Assembly (NCBI GenBank): GCA_045594705.1
Contig: JAZNZB010000001.1
Coordinates: forward strand, 1-58,656
Length of the DNA: 58,656 nucleotides
Direction of reading: 5' to 3'
DNA from: SVQP01 sp045594705
Lineage (GTDB): Bacteria > Bacillota > Clostridia > Oscillospirales > CAG-272
Positions within the stretch are counted from its first letter, which is position 1. Each line of letters opens with the position of its first letter. The notes beneath the pieces are model-generated. The model made no database searches and was not told the origin of the DNA. It saw nothing but the letters and a program-made list of their open reading frames with translations. A program made the translations under genes and the position numbers. This document shows positions 40,542 through 49,468 of the stretch, one piece after another.

Positions 40542-41803
40542 TGATGGAATACGGTGATTTTTCTCCCGTTCGTGTCGCCGTTGTGGGCGGCGGTGCTGCG
40601 GGTATGATGGCAGCTGTGGCTGCCGCCAATATGGGTGCAGATGTGACGCTGTTTGAGCGGAACGATCGCCTTGGCAAAAAGCTGCGCATTACGGGCAAGG
40701 GAAGATGCAACGTGACCAACGATTGCGACAGAGATACCTTTCTTTCCAACGTGCCCACCAATCCGCGCTTTCTTTACAGCGCGCTGGCAGCCTTTACCAC
40801 GGCGGACACCAAGGCCTTTTTTGAGGATCTGGGCGTGCCGCTCAAAACCGAGCGAGGCAACCGCGTCTTTCCCGAATCGGATAAGGCCATTGATATCGTC
40901 AACGCCATGAAGCGTGCCGTGCAGGATGCGGGCGTCAAGGTCGTTTGCCAGCGAGTGAGCTCCTTGCAGATCGAAGACGGTCGCGTTTGCGGTCTGCGCA
41001 CCGATAAAAACTACGAATTTGACCGCGTGATCGTGTGCACGGGAGGAAAGTCCTATCCGCTGACAGGCTCGGACGGTGACGGATATAAGCTGGCGGCGAG
41101 AGCGGGACACAACGTCACAAGGCTGATCCCGTCGCTGGTGCCCATCACTTGTGAGGGAAACGATTGCCGCACCATGCAAGGGCTTTCCTTGCGCAACGTA
41201 GGGCTTGTCATCAAGGATAACGCCACGGATAAGGCGGTGTACCGTGATTTTGGCGAGATGATGTTCACGCATTTCGGCCTGACCGGCCCCATGATTTTAA
41301 GCGCATCGGCGCATCTGCAGGATATTGCGCCGGGAAAATATACCGCCTATATCGATCTCAAGCCCGCGCTGGACGAAAAAACGCTGGATGCGCGTATGCT
41401 ATCGGATTTTTCCAAGTATCATAATAAGGATTTTGTCAATAGCCTTGGCGACCTTTTGCCACAGAAAATGATTGACGTGGTGGTCGCGCGCTCGGGAATT
41501 GACCCGCGCAAAAAGGTCAATTCGATCACGGCCGAGGAGCGTCATGCACTTGTATCGCTGCTCAAGGGCTTTTCTGTCAAGCTGACAGGATTTCGACCCA
41601 TTGACGAGGCCATTGTGACCAAGGGCGGCGTGGACGTACGCCAGATCAAGCCCGCCAGCATGGAATCCCGTCTTGTATCGGGACTTTACTTTGCAGGCGA
41701 GGTGTTGGACGTGGACGCCTACACGGGTGGCTTTAATTTACAGATCGCATTTTCCACCGGACACCTCGCAGGCGAGAGTGCCGCTACCGATTTTTCATAT
41801 TGA
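40541..41803 (+). CDS. NAD(P)/FAD-dependent oxidoreductase, BaiN/HI0933 family
   Basis: A 420-residue flavoprotein. The dinucleotide-binding motif VVGGGAAGMMAA (about 10-21), ERNDRLGKKLRITGKGRCNVTND (about 40-62) and the C-terminal GLYFAGEVLDVDAYTGGFNLQIAF are diagnostic for the HI0933-like family, related to BaiN. The native substrate is not established for most members. ATG overlaps the murR stop (TAATG). Confidence 0.92.
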   Translation: MMEYGDFSPVRVAVVGGGAAGMMAAVAAANMGADVTLFERNDRLGKKLRITGKGRCNVTNDCDRDTFLSNVPTNPRFLYSALAAFTTADTKAFFEDLGVPLKTERGNRVFPESDKAIDIVNAMKRAVQDAGVKVVCQRVSSLQIEDGRVCGLRTDKNYEFDRVIVCTGGKSYPLTGSDGDGYKLAARAGHNVTRLIPSLVPITCEGNDCRTMQGLSLRNVGLVIKDNATDKAVYRDFGEMMFTHFGLTGPMILSASAHLQDIAPGKYTAYIDLKPALDEKTLDARMLSDFSKYHNKDFVNSLGDLLPQKMIDVVVARSGIDPRKKVNSITAEERHALVSLLKGFSVKLTGFRPIDEAIVTKGGVDVRQIKPASMESRLVSGLYFAGEVLDVDAYTGGFNLQIAFSTGHLAGESAATDFSY

Positions 41804-41815
41804 AGGAGTACTATC

Positions 41816-42499
41816 ATGATTCAGATTGCCATTGACGGACCCGGCGGAGCCGGTAAGACAACGCTTTCCAAGGCCATTGCCAAAAAGCTTGGCATCGTTT
41901 ACGTAGACACGGGCGCGATGTACCGCACCGTGGGTCTTTACGTGCGCGACCACGGCTTTGCCGCCGATGACGTAGCAGCCGTTTGCGCGCTGCTGCCCGA
42001 GATCCATATTGAGGTCAAATTCGAGGACGGCGTGCAGAACATTTATCTCAACGGCATAAATCCCGGTGATCGCATCCGCGAGCCCGAGATCTCGATGTAT
42101 GCGTCGGGCGTCTCCAAGATCCCCGAGGTCAGAGCATTTTTGCTGGAGACCCAAAAAGAGATCGCGCGCAAGAACAGCGTGATCATGGACGGCCGTGACA
42201 TCGGTACGGTCATTCTGCCCGATGCGGATCTCAAGCTTTTCATGACCGCATCTCCCGAGACCCGTGCAAAGCGCCGCTATCTGGAGCTTTTGGAAAAGGG
42301 TCAGGACGTGACACTTGAGCAGGTCATGGAGGAAATGGTAGCCCGTGACGCGCAGGACGCAGGCCGCGATATCGCGCCCGCCATCCCCGCAGACGATGCC
42401 ATCATGTACGACAACTCGGGACTGACCTTTGAGGAGAGCCTTGAGAGCCTGCTTGCCTTTATCAAGGAAAAGCTGGGCGATAAGCTGAACGATCTGTAA
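41816..42499 (+). CDS. cmk: Cytidylate kinase
   Basis: A 227-residue kinase that phosphorylates CMP and dCMP. P loop GPGGAGKTT (8-16), YVDTGAMYRTVGL (about 31-43), MDGRDIGTVILPDADLK (about 123-139) and RRYLELLEKG (about 153-162) are family signatures. The order cmk-plsC-ispH/S1 is frequent in Clostridia. ATG at 41816 follows AAGGAG. Confidence 0.96.
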   Translation: MIQIAIDGPGGAGKTTLSKAIAKKLGIVYVDTGAMYRTVGLYVRDHGFAADDVAAVCALLPEIHIEVKFEDGVQNIYLNGINPGDRIREPEISMYASGVSKIPEVRAFLLETQKEIARKNSVIMDGRDIGTVILPDADLKLFMTASPETRAKRRYLELLEKGQDVTLEQVMEEMVARDAQDAGRDIAPAIPADDAIMYDNSGLTFEESLESLLAFIKEKLGDKLNDL

Positions 42500-42500
42500 G

Positions 42501-43139
42501 ATGAAGAGCGGATTTTATCGTGTATTCCACGGAGTGCTCCGCAAGCCGTTTTTATGGCTGTTTCGCGTGCACGTACACGGCGCGGAAAACGAGCCTGCCC
42601 CCGAGGATGGCCCGTATATCATCTGCGGCAACCATACCGTGTTTGCAGATCCCATTTTTCTGTGCGGTGCGACGCATAAGCAGCAGCCGCATTTCATGGC
42701 CAAAAAGGAGCTTTTCAGGATTCCGCTGTTAAACTGGCTGATCAAGGGGCTGGGTGCCTTTCCGGTTGACCGTAAGGGCGGTGACGTTTCCGCCATCAAG
42801 CGCAGCATTGCTATGCTGGAAGAGGGTAAGTGCGTGGGCATTTTCCCGCAGGGACACCGCAACGTGGGTGTCAACCCCAGAGAGACAGAGATCCATCACG
42901 GCATCGGTATGATCGCAAGCCGCACACGTGCAACCGTTCTGCCGTGTTACCTTTGCATGAAGGATTACAAGTACAAGTTTGGCCGCAGGCTGGACATCGT
43001 GATCGGCGCACCCATGTCGTATGAGGAATATTCGGCGGGGCTTTCGGGAAAAGCAGAGTACGCTGCCATTACAGAAAAGGTGTTTGACCGCATCTGCACG
43101 CTGGGTGAGCAATTCATGAATAAGGAGCAGGACGCATGA
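42501..43139 (+). CDS. plsC: 1-acyl-sn-glycerol-3-phosphate acyltransferase
   Basis: A 212-residue LPLAT-family enzyme that makes phosphatidic acid from lysophosphatidic acid at the membrane. The catalytic HxxxxD is GNHTVFADP (about 47-55), and the second block is IFPQGHRN (about 114-121) in place of the usual FPEGTRS, so Glu is Gln and Thr is His there. It starts one base after the cmk stop and overlaps ispH by four bases. Confidence 0.92.
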   Translation: MKSGFYRVFHGVLRKPFLWLFRVHVHGAENEPAPEDGPYIICGNHTVFADPIFLCGATHKQQPHFMAKKELFRIPLLNWLIKGLGAFPVDRKGGDVSAIKRSIAMLEEGKCVGIFPQGHRNVGVNPRETEIHHGIGMIASRTRATVLPCYLCMKDYKYKFGRRLDIVIGAPMSYEEYSAGLSGKAEYAAITEKVFDRICTLGEQFMNKEQDA

Positions 43140-45163
43140 AAAGGGAAGTCATCGTAGCCAAGCACGCAGGCTTTTGCTTTGGTGTGGGAAAGGCAGCTGA
43201 GGCGGTGGAGCGCGAGATTGCAGAGCACGCTCCCGGCACGCGTATCTTTACCTTGGGCATGCTGATCCATAACGAGACCTACGTCTCGCGCCTTGCCGCG
43301 CAGGGCGTCGGGATCGCAAGCGAGGAGGATCTTGCGCGTTTGTGCGACGAGGCGTGCAAGAGCGCACCCGTTAAGGTGTTTGTGCGCGCGCACGGCATGA
43401 CCGCGCAGACTGAGGCGTTGCTTTTGGCGTTGCATGAAAAAAATCCGTACTTTTCCTTTGTGGATTGCACCTGCGTGTTTGTCCGAAAGATCCATGAGAT
43501 CGTGGCAGAGCACAACAAGCCCGAGCACGTGTTGTACGTGCTGGGAGCTAAGGATCACCCCGAGGTGGTGGGCTTTCTTTCGCGCTTTGACGGCGAAAAA
43601 ATCGTTTTTTCGGACGCTGCTGAGCTCAGGCGCATTCTGACCCCCGAAAAGTGGGAAACGGTATGCGCAAAAGTGCCAATAATTGTTGCCCAAACAACGC
43701 AAAAATTGGGCGAATGGTTGAAAACAAAAGAATTTATCAAAAAACTATATACAAATCCGATAATTTTTGATACAATATGTAGTATCACGGAAATTCGCCA
43801 GAAAGAGGTCGCAAGCCTTGCCGGCGCGTGTGATTGCATGATTGTCATAGGAAGTCGGAGCAGTTCAAATTCGACAAAACTGTACCATATCAGCAAGAGT
43901 GCGTGCCCGGATACCTACTTGGTTGAAAGTGCTGCACAGCTGTCTGCGTATGGTCCGTTTACTCACCAAAGGGTGGGGATCGCGGCAGGTGCCTCAACAC
44001 CGCGCGATATAATTGAGGAGGTAGAAAAAACCATGAGCGAAGTTATTGAAAACTTTGAAGAGCTGTTGGAATCATCACTCAAAACTTTAAATACAGGAGA
44101 TGTCGTTACCGGAACCGTTGAATACGTTACCGATGCAGAGATCCAGTTGGACCTCGGCGCAGGCGTTACGGGTTACATCAAGGCCGAGCAAGTTGATGAT
44201 TCTCCCGAAAAGTTGACTGACAGATTCCACAGAGGTGACAAGGTAGATGCCTTTGTCATTCGTGTCAGCGACATCGAGGGAGTTGCTGAACTTTCCAAGA
44301 AGCGCGTTGATTCTGACAAGAACTGGTACAGAATCGTCGCAGCTAAGGACTCCGAGGAAGTGCTGGAGGGCACTGTTGTCGAAGTCGTTAAGGGTGGCGT
44401 CATCGTTTCCGTTGACAGCAACCGCGTGTTCGTACACGCATCTCAGACCGGCGTTCCCAAGGACGGCGACCTGAACACCATTCTGAACACTACCGTTAAG
44501 CTGAGAATCATCGAGATCCGTGACGGCAAGAGAGCTAAGGGCTCTATCCGTCTGGTACAGAGAGACGAGCGCAAGGCTCGCGAGGAAGCTTTCTGGAACG
44601 AGATCGAGGAAGGCAAGACCTATACCGGTGTCGTTAAGAGCATGACCACTTACGGTGCATTTATCGACCTGGGCGGCGTTGACGGCATGGTTCACGCATC
44701 CGAGCTGTCCTGGAAGAGAATCAAGTCTCCTGCTGACGTTGTTGCAATCGGCGACGTGCTGACTGTTTACGTCAAGAGCTTTGATAAGGAAAAGAAGAGA
44801 ATCGCTCTGGGCTACAAGACCGCAGAGACCAACCCCTGGTACGTATTCACCCACACCTATGCTGAGGGTGACGTAGCAAGCGTTAAGATCGTCAGCATGA
44901 TGCCCTTCGGTGCATTTGCAGAGATCGTTGACGGTGTAGACGGTCTGATCCACATTTCCCAGATCGCTATGACCAAGATCGCAAAGCCCGCTGACGTGCT
45001 TGAGATCGGCCAGACTGTTGACGCTAAGATCGTTGCAATCGACAACGAGAAGCAGAAAGTCAACCTGTCCATCCGCGCTCTGCTGGAAGAGGCTAAGGCT
45101 GAGCTTGAGGCTGCTCCCGCTGAGGAAGTTGCTGAGGCTGCAGAAGCTGCTGACGCTGAGTAA
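43136..45163 (+). CDS. ispH: 4-hydroxy-3-methylbut-2-enyl diphosphate reductase fused to S1 domains
   Basis: A 675-residue fusion. Residues about 1-285 are IspH, the last enzyme of the MEP isoprenoid pathway, a [4Fe-4S] reductase: cluster Cys in GFCFGVGKA (Cys 14), VDCTCVFV (about 102-109) and DTICSITEIRQ (about 211-221). Residues about 310-650 hold four S1 RNA-binding domains (about 320-388, 405-475, 492-560 and 577-645), then an Ala/Glu tail. This fusion is known from Clostridia. The codon style changes at about residue 300 from mixed to highly expressed type, and an internal ATG with a strong ribosome site occurs there (separate entry). Confidence 0.95.
   Translation: MKREVIVAKHAGFCFGVGKAAEAVEREIAEHAPGTRIFTLGMLIHNETYVSRLAAQGVGIASEEDLARLCDEACKSAPVKVFVRAHGMTAQTEALLLALHEKNPYFSFVDCTCVFVRKIHEIVAEHNKPEHVLYVLGAKDHPEVVGFLSRFDGEKIVFSDAAELRRILTPEKWETVCAKVPIIVAQTTQKLGEWLKTKEFIKKLYTNPIIFDTICSITEIRQKEVASLAGACDCMIVIGSRSSSNSTKLYHISKSACPDTYLVESAAQLSAYGPFTHQRVGIAAGASTPRDIIEEVEKTMSEVIENFEELLESSLKTLNTGDVVTGTVEYVTDAEIQLDLGAGVTGYIKAEQVDDSPEKLTDRFHRGDKVDAFVIRVSDIEGVAELSKKRVDSDKNWYRIVAAKDSEEVLEGTVVEVVKGGVIVSVDSNRVFVHASQTGVPKDGDLNTILNTTVKLRIIEIRDGKRAKGSIRLVQRDERKAREEAFWNEIEEGKTYTGVVKSMTTYGAFIDLGGVDGMVHASELSWKRIKSPADVVAIGDVLTVYVKSFDKEKKRIALGYKTAETNPWYVFTHTYAEGDVASVKIVSMMPFGAFAEIVDGVDGLIHISQIAMTKIAKPADVLEIGQTVDAKIVAIDNEKQKVNLSIRALLEEAKAELEAAPAEEVAEAAEAADAE
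43748..43776 (+). promoter_or_regulatory. Possible internal promoter within the ispH half
   Basis: TATACA (43748-43753), 17-base spacer, TACAAT (43771-43776) in an unusually AT-rich island (about 43675-43785) of the coding sequence. It would drive the S1 half. Confidence 0.4.
44015..45163 (+). CDS. Alternative product: stand-alone S1-domain protein from an internal start
   Basis: GAGGAGGT (44015-44022) lies 10 bases before an in-frame ATG at 44033, codon 300 of the fusion; the coding part is 44033-45163, 376 residues. The product begins MSEVIENFEELLESSLKTL, which reads like the N-terminus of ordinary ribosomal protein S1 homologues (FEEMLExSLKTLxxGxVVxGTV). Codon use becomes strongly biased from here on. 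Separate synthesis of S1 alongside the fusion is inferred, not shown. Confidence 0.5.
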   Translation, partial: EEVEKTMSEVIENFEELLESSLKTLNTGDVVTGTVEYVTDAEIQLDLGAGVTGYIKAEQVDDSPEKLTDRFHRGDKVDAFVIRVSDIEGVAELSKKRVDSDKNWYRIVAAKDSEEVLEGTVVEVVKGGVIVSVDSNRVFVHASQTGVPKDGDLNTILNTTVKLRIIEIRDGKRAKGSIRLVQRDERKAREEAFWNEIEEGKTYTGVVKSMTTYGAFIDLGGVDGMVHASELSWKRIKSPADVVAIGDVLTVYVKSFDKEKKRIALGYKTAETNPWYVFTHTYAEGDVASVKIVSMMPFGAFAEIVDGVDGLIHISQIAMTKIAKPADVLEIGQTVDAKIVAIDNEKQKVNLSIRALLEEAKAELEAAPAEEVAEAAEAADAE

Positions 45164-45181
45164 TCTTACATAAGTAAAAGT

Positions 45182-45217
45182 ATCCGTGCACCCAAAGGTG
45201 CACGGATGTTTTTTTGC
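45182..45217 (+). terminator. Terminator after ispH-S1
   Basis: Perfect arms ATCCGTGCACC and GGTGCACGGAT around CAAA, then seven Ts. Confidence 0.92.
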
Positions 45218-45236
45218 ATTTTTTGCAAAAAAACTC

Positions 45237-45265
45237 TTGACATCCGGGGCGCGTTGTAGTATAAT
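45237..45265 (+). promoter_or_regulatory. Promoter of the SLC13-type transporter gene
   Basis: TTGACA (45237-45242), 17-base spacer, TATAAT (45260-45265): full consensus. Confidence 0.88.
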
Positions 45266-45306
45266 TTCTCTCGTTGTGAAATTTTACGGGGCGAAAGGAT
45301 TTTGTG

Positions 45307-46464
45307 ATGATTCAACAAAGATTACATCCTCGGTTTGTTATACATCCACAAGACACGTTGCGCAAAGCAGGCGCGTTTGCCAAAAAGAATGCAGTGCTGC
45401 TGATCGCGTTTGCATGTGCTGCCGTCACGTCGGTCATCGTGCCCCCGGACGCGGCGTATCTCGGTTACTTTGACCTGAAAACGCTGACCTGTCTGTTTTG
45501 TACGTTGGCGGTGATCTGTGCGCTCAAGAACATCCGCTTTTTCACGGTGCTGGCGCGCAAGATCGTGCAGTGCACGGGGTCCTTGCGCATGGCGGTGCTG
45601 GCCTTGGTGTGGATCACCTTTATCGGCTCGATGCTGATCAGCAACGATATGGCGCTCTTGACCTTCCTGCCGCTCGGTTTTTTCGTGCTGAGCTATACCG
45701 GCATGCAGAAATATATGGCGTTTGTGTTCATCATGCAGAACATCGCAGCAAACCTTGGCGGTATGCTGACGCCCTTCGGTAACCCGCAAAATCTCTATCT
45801 GTACAGCTATTTCAATATTCCCACGGGCGAATTCATGGGCATTATGGCCATCCCGTTTGCAACAGCCATCGCGCTGATCACCATCTGCTGCCTGTGCCTG
45901 CCCCGCGTCAAGCTGGAAATGCCCGCAGAAGGGGAGAGCAAGCTGCCCGTCGGCCGCACCGTCATCTATCTTGTACTGTTTGCGCTTGCGCTGGTGGTCG
46001 TGTTCCGCGTCGTGCCGTATTGGCTGGGTCTGATCGTGATCACAGCGGCACTTCTGCTCATGGACCGCAAGGCGCTTGCCGACGTGGACTACGGTCTGCT
46101 TCTGACGTTTGTCTGCTTCTTTGTCTTTGCGGGCAACATGGCGCGCATTCCCGCTGTCAGCACCTTGATGAGCGGACTTCTTGAAAAGAATACGCTGATC
46201 TTCTCGGTGCTTTCCTGCCAGGTCATCAGTAACGTGCCCTCGGCCATCCTGCTCTCGCAGTTTACGGCTGATTATCCCGCGCTGCTCTTGGGCGTCAATA
46301 TCGGCGGTGCAGGCACGCTGATCGCGTCTCTTGCCTCGCTGATCACCTTCCGCGAGTACTGCGCGCACAATCCCGGCAAGGCAGGCTCGTATCTTGCCAA
46401 GTTCACGGCCTTCAACTTTGGCTTTGTCATTGTGCTTTGCGCCGTTGCCTTGTTGATTTTATAA
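45307..46464 (+). CDS. SLC13 / citrate transporter-like (ArsB-NhaD superfamily) permease
   Basis: A 385-residue membrane protein with about ten helices of the CitMHS/DASS type in the ion transporter superfamily. Signature loops are FIGSMLISNDMALLTFLPLG, TPFGNPQNLYLYSYF and, in the second half, VISNVPSAILLSQF. These SNT/SNVP motifs bind Na+ and a carboxylate in relatives. It probably imports a di- or tricarboxylate or another anion. Start ATG 45307 with AAAGGA; GTG 45304 directly before it is possible. Single-gene unit. Confidence 0.88.
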   Translation: MIQQRLHPRFVIHPQDTLRKAGAFAKKNAVLLIAFACAAVTSVIVPPDAAYLGYFDLKTLTCLFCTLAVICALKNIRFFTVLARKIVQCTGSLRMAVLALVWITFIGSMLISNDMALLTFLPLGFFVLSYTGMQKYMAFVFIMQNIAANLGGMLTPFGNPQNLYLYSYFNIPTGEFMGIMAIPFATAIALITICCLCLPRVKLEMPAEGESKLPVGRTVIYLVLFALALVVVFRVVPYWLGLIVITAALLLMDRKALADVDYGLLLTFVCFFVFAGNMARIPAVSTLMSGLLEKNTLIFSVLSCQVISNVPSAILLSQFTADYPALLLGVNIGGAGTLIASLASLITFREYCAHNPGKAGSYLAKFTAFNFGFVIVLCAVALLIL

Positions 46465-46469
46465 ATATC

Positions 46470-46507
46470 AGCCCGAATTCCAAAGGCCATGGAATTCGGG
46501 CTTTTTT
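46470..46507 (+). terminator. Terminator of the transporter gene
   Basis: Perfect 12-bp arms (46470-46481 and 46491-46502) with a T run. Confidence 0.92.
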
Positions 46508-46539
46508 CTTCCTTATATAAGGATATTTGCAAAAACCTA

Positions 46540-46568
46540 TTGAGAAATTCTGCAAAATATGTTATAAT
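46540..46568 (+). promoter_or_regulatory. Promoter of the small membrane protein gene at 46604
   Basis: TTGAGA (46540-46545), 17-base spacer, TATAAT (46563-46568). Confidence 0.75.
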
Positions 46569-46603
46569 CAAAAAAACTATGCTTTTTTGATAGGAGTGTC
46601 ATG

Positions 46604-47059
46604 ATGGCTTATACCGAGGACGAAAAATTACAGATTTACACCGAGGCAACCGAGCCCGCGCCCTGTGCGGTGCACGAGTATTATCGCTCGCTCTCGCTGC
46701 TCCAAAGGATTCACGGCTTCCGTGATGCCGACGCATTGTACGAGCAGTATGCCAAGGAGATCGACCGCTTGGAAAAGCAGGCGGCAACAGGCGCGAGCCA
46801 TGAGAACGACGAGGTCAAGGCCTACCGTGCAAAGCAGCAGAAAAAGCGCAATCTGGTCACCATCTTTCTTTGCTCCTTGTTTGTTCTGTCGCTTTTGGCC
46901 TTTATTCTGGTGCTGGTACTGACGCCCAAGGGCTATATCATCTGGCCCTGTCTGACGCTTTGCTTGCTGATCGGAGTCATCGTCTTTACCCAGGTCATCC
47001 GTCCTGCCATCAGCAAAGCAAAGGACAAAAAGGCACAAGAAGAGGAAAATCGGAAATAA
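46604..47059 (+). CDS. Hypothetical membrane protein with two C-terminal helices
   Basis: A 151-residue protein. The N-terminal 80 residues are charged and helical (residues about 30-60 with EQYAKEIDRLEKQ look like a coiled coil). Two adjacent membrane helices follow (about 84-106 and 111-131), then a lysine-rich tail. No family recognised. AGGAG lies seven bases before the ATG at 46604; ATG 46601 directly before is less well spaced. It may be cotranscribed with the U32 gene 89 bases further on. Confidence 0.7.
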   Translation: MAYTEDEKLQIYTEATEPAPCAVHEYYRSLSLLQRIHGFRDADALYEQYAKEIDRLEKQAATGASHENDEVKAYRAKQQKKRNLVTIFLCSLFVLSLLAFILVLVLTPKGYIIWPCLTLCLLIGVIVFTQVIRPAISKAKDKKAQEEENRK

Positions 47060-47148
47060 TTTTCCCCAAATACGGAACATTTTCGGAATTTTCGCGTCTA
47101 TATAGATAGGACGTGTATTTCCCACGATATCACATAGGAGGGGTCAAC

Positions 47149-48450
47149 ATGCCCGAGCTTTTATCCCCCGCGGGGAATTTTGAAAAACTCAAGGCGGCAC
47201 TGCTTTACGGTGCGGATGCCGTGTATTGCGCAGGACAGATGTTTGGCATGCGTTCTGCGGCAGATAATTTTACCAACGATCAACTCAAGGAGGCGGTGGA
47301 ATATACCCACGCGCGCGGCAAAAAGCTGTATCTGACGGTCAACACCATGCCGCGCACTGCGGAGTACCCGCTCTTGCGCAAATTTTTACACGAAATCAAG
47401 GACTTCGGCATTGATGCCATGATCATAGCCGACATGGGCGTGCTTGCCACAGTCAAAGAAATTTTGCCCGATATGGAGATCCACATCTCCACGCAGGCAA
47501 GCATCGTCAGCCCCGCAGCGGCTTGCGCGTGGGCGGCACTTGGCGCGAAGAGACTGGTGCTGGCGCGTGAGCTGAGCTTTTCTGAGATCGCAGCCATTCG
47601 CGCGGCATTGCCCGAGCACGTGGAGCTGGAGGCCTTTGTGCACGGCTCGATGTGCGTTTCTTACAGCGGCAGATGCCTGCTCGCCAACGCGCTCAACGGA
47701 CGCGACGGCAATCGCGGGACCTGCTCGCAGCCCTGCAGATGGAATTACGTGCTGGTTGAGGAAAAGAGACCCGAAATGCCCATTCCGATCGAGCAGAACG
47801 AGCTTGGCACGTTTATCATGTCCTCCAAGGATATGTGCACCATCGATTGTATCCCTCAGCTGATGCAGAGCGGCATCGATTCCTTCAAAATTGAAGGCAG
47901 AATGAAGAGCGCGTACTACGCGGCCGTGGTCACCAATGCCTACCGCATGGCCATGGATGCTTATACGGCAGATCCCGAGCACTACGAGTTCAATCCCGAG
48001 TGGCTCTCGGAGCTGGAAAGCGTCTCTCACCGCACCTACGGCACGGGATTTTACTTGGACGACCCCATGAACAATCCCCAGCTGCTTGGGGAATGCGGAT
48101 ATATGCGTGAAAAGGCATATTTCGCAACGGCAGTGGAATATAATCAAGAGGAAGCAGATGCGTTGGCGGCGGCAGGCGTGCCCATGCAAACAGAGCAGGG
48201 AATCCTTTACCGCTTTGTGCAGAGAAACAAGGTCAGCGTGGGCGAGGGGGCTGAGGTCATCTCTCCCGGCAAGATCGGTCGCGGCTTTGAGGTTTGCGAG
48301 CTTTACTCGGCAGACGGCACAGTCATTCCCTCGGCACCGCATCCTTCCATGATTTTCTGGTGCCGCGTACCCTTTGAAATACGCGAGGGCGATATCATGC
48401 GCGCAGGCAGCCCCCGTGGCTTTGACAAGCGCAGACCCGATTCGCTCTGA
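47149..48450 (+). CDS. U32 family protein (RlhA/TrhP-like, formerly peptidase U32)
   Basis: A 433-residue protein of the U32 family, whose better studied members (RlhA, TrhP) hydroxylate RNA rather than cleave peptides. ELLSPAGNFEKLKAALLYGADAVY at the N-terminus, EAFVHGSMCVSYSGRC (about 162-177) and GTCSQPCRW (about 190-198) supply the conserved cysteines. SFKIEGRMKSAYY (about 247-259) is the other signature. Start at 47149 with AGGAGGGG, chosen over the longer frame from 47113. Confidence 0.93.
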   Translation: MPELLSPAGNFEKLKAALLYGADAVYCAGQMFGMRSAADNFTNDQLKEAVEYTHARGKKLYLTVNTMPRTAEYPLLRKFLHEIKDFGIDAMIIADMGVLATVKEILPDMEIHISTQASIVSPAAACAWAALGAKRLVLARELSFSEIAAIRAALPEHVELEAFVHGSMCVSYSGRCLLANALNGRDGNRGTCSQPCRWNYVLVEEKRPEMPIPIEQNELGTFIMSSKDMCTIDCIPQLMQSGIDSFKIEGRMKSAYYAAVVTNAYRMAMDAYTADPEHYEFNPEWLSELESVSHRTYGTGFYLDDPMNNPQLLGECGYMREKAYFATAVEYNQEEADALAAAGVPMQTEQGILYRFVQRNKVSVGEGAEVISPGKIGRGFEVCELYSADGTVIPSAPHPSMIFWCRVPFEIREGDIMRAGSPRGFDKRRPDSL

Positions 48451-48460
48451 TAGGAGATAA

Positions 48461-49339
48461 ATGGGTTTCTACCTGCTGAAATCGTTGCTTTACGGCATTC
48501 TTGAAGGCGTGACCGAATGGTTGCCCGTCAGCTCTACGGGGCATCTGATCCTGCTTGAGGATCTGCTTGCCTTGCACGTGGGTACTGACGTGCACCCGCA
48601 GTTTTCCGCCGAATTTACGGAATTCTTTTTGGTCGCCATTCAGCTTGGCGCGATTCTGGCAGTGATCACCGCTTACGGCAAGCGGCTGTTTCCCATAGGG
48701 GCAGATCCGGAAACCCGTGCAGGCGTGCTTCGCACACGCATCTGCATTGCTGTTGGCTGCGTACCCGCAGGCGTTGCGGGGATCTTAGCCGATGCGCTTT
48801 TGCAAAAGCTTGTCGGCAAGGATATGGATGCGCTGCTGTATACTCCCGCAGTCGTGTCCTGTATGCTGATTTTGTACGGTGTGCTGTTTATTGTCATTGA
48901 AGCCTTGCAAAAGGGCAGAGAGCCCCGCGTGAGCGATACGGGGCAGATGTCAGTCGCCACCGCGCTTGGTATAGGATGCTTTCAGGTGCTCTCGCTGATC
49001 CCGGGCACGTCCCGCTCGGGAGCTACCATTCTCGGCGGCATGCTGCTGGGGCTTTCCCGCAAGGCGGCTGCAGAGTTTTCCTTTTTCATGGCCGTGCCCG
49101 TGATGCTTGGTGCATCGGGGATCAAGGCCTTGGGGTTTGCCGGGTTTATGCTGCAAAATCATTTGCGCATGCCGTACGAGGCGGCGATTACTTTGCTTGT
49201 CGCAGGCGTGGCCGCGTACGTGACCTCGCGCCTGACAATCAAATTTTTAATGGATTTTTCCGCCCGCCACGGCTTTGCACCGTTTGGCGTTTACCGCATA
49301 CTGCTGGGTGCGGCGGTGCTTTTGACGTATTTGTTTTAA
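48461..49339 (+). CDS. uppP: Undecaprenyl-diphosphate phosphatase UppP (BacA)
   Basis: A 292-residue membrane enzyme with about eight helices that recycles the wall lipid carrier by removing a phosphate from undecaprenyl diphosphate; overexpression gives bacitracin resistance in known cases. Signatures are GVTEWLPVSSTGHLIL (about 16-31) and PGTSRSGATILGG (about 180-192), both with catalytic Ser/Arg. Start 10 bases after the U32 stop with AGGAGAT. Confidence 0.96.
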   Translation: MGFYLLKSLLYGILEGVTEWLPVSSTGHLILLEDLLALHVGTDVHPQFSAEFTEFFLVAIQLGAILAVITAYGKRLFPIGADPETRAGVLRTRICIAVGCVPAGVAGILADALLQKLVGKDMDALLYTPAVVSCMLILYGVLFIVIEALQKGREPRVSDTGQMSVATALGIGCFQVLSLIPGTSRSGATILGGMLLGLSRKAAAEFSFFMAVPVMLGASGIKALGFAGFMLQNHLRMPYEAAITLLVAGVAAYVTSRLTIKFLMDFSARHGFAPFGVYRILLGAAVLLTYLF

Positions 49340-49351
49340 GGAGTTTTTAGC

Positions 49352-49456
49352 GTGAAAGTTCACGCATAAACCTCACCTAAAAATGGGGCCCAACCCATTT
49401 TTGGAGCAAAGCTCCACGGTGAAGTTTTCATCACTATTTGAGCCGCCGAAGGCGGC
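49352..49456. repeat. Cluster of short hairpins before rnmV
   Basis: Four small palindromes occur in about 100 bases: GCGTGAAAGTTCACGC, AAAATGGG paired with CCCATTTT, GGAGCAAAGCTCC and GCCGCCGAAGGCGGC. Linkers include GGTGAAG and CATCACT. It may be a decayed relative of the AGTGATATT hairpin arrays, but the linkers are not well conserved. Confidence 0.45.
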
Positions 49457-49468
49457 ATGGAGGTTATG

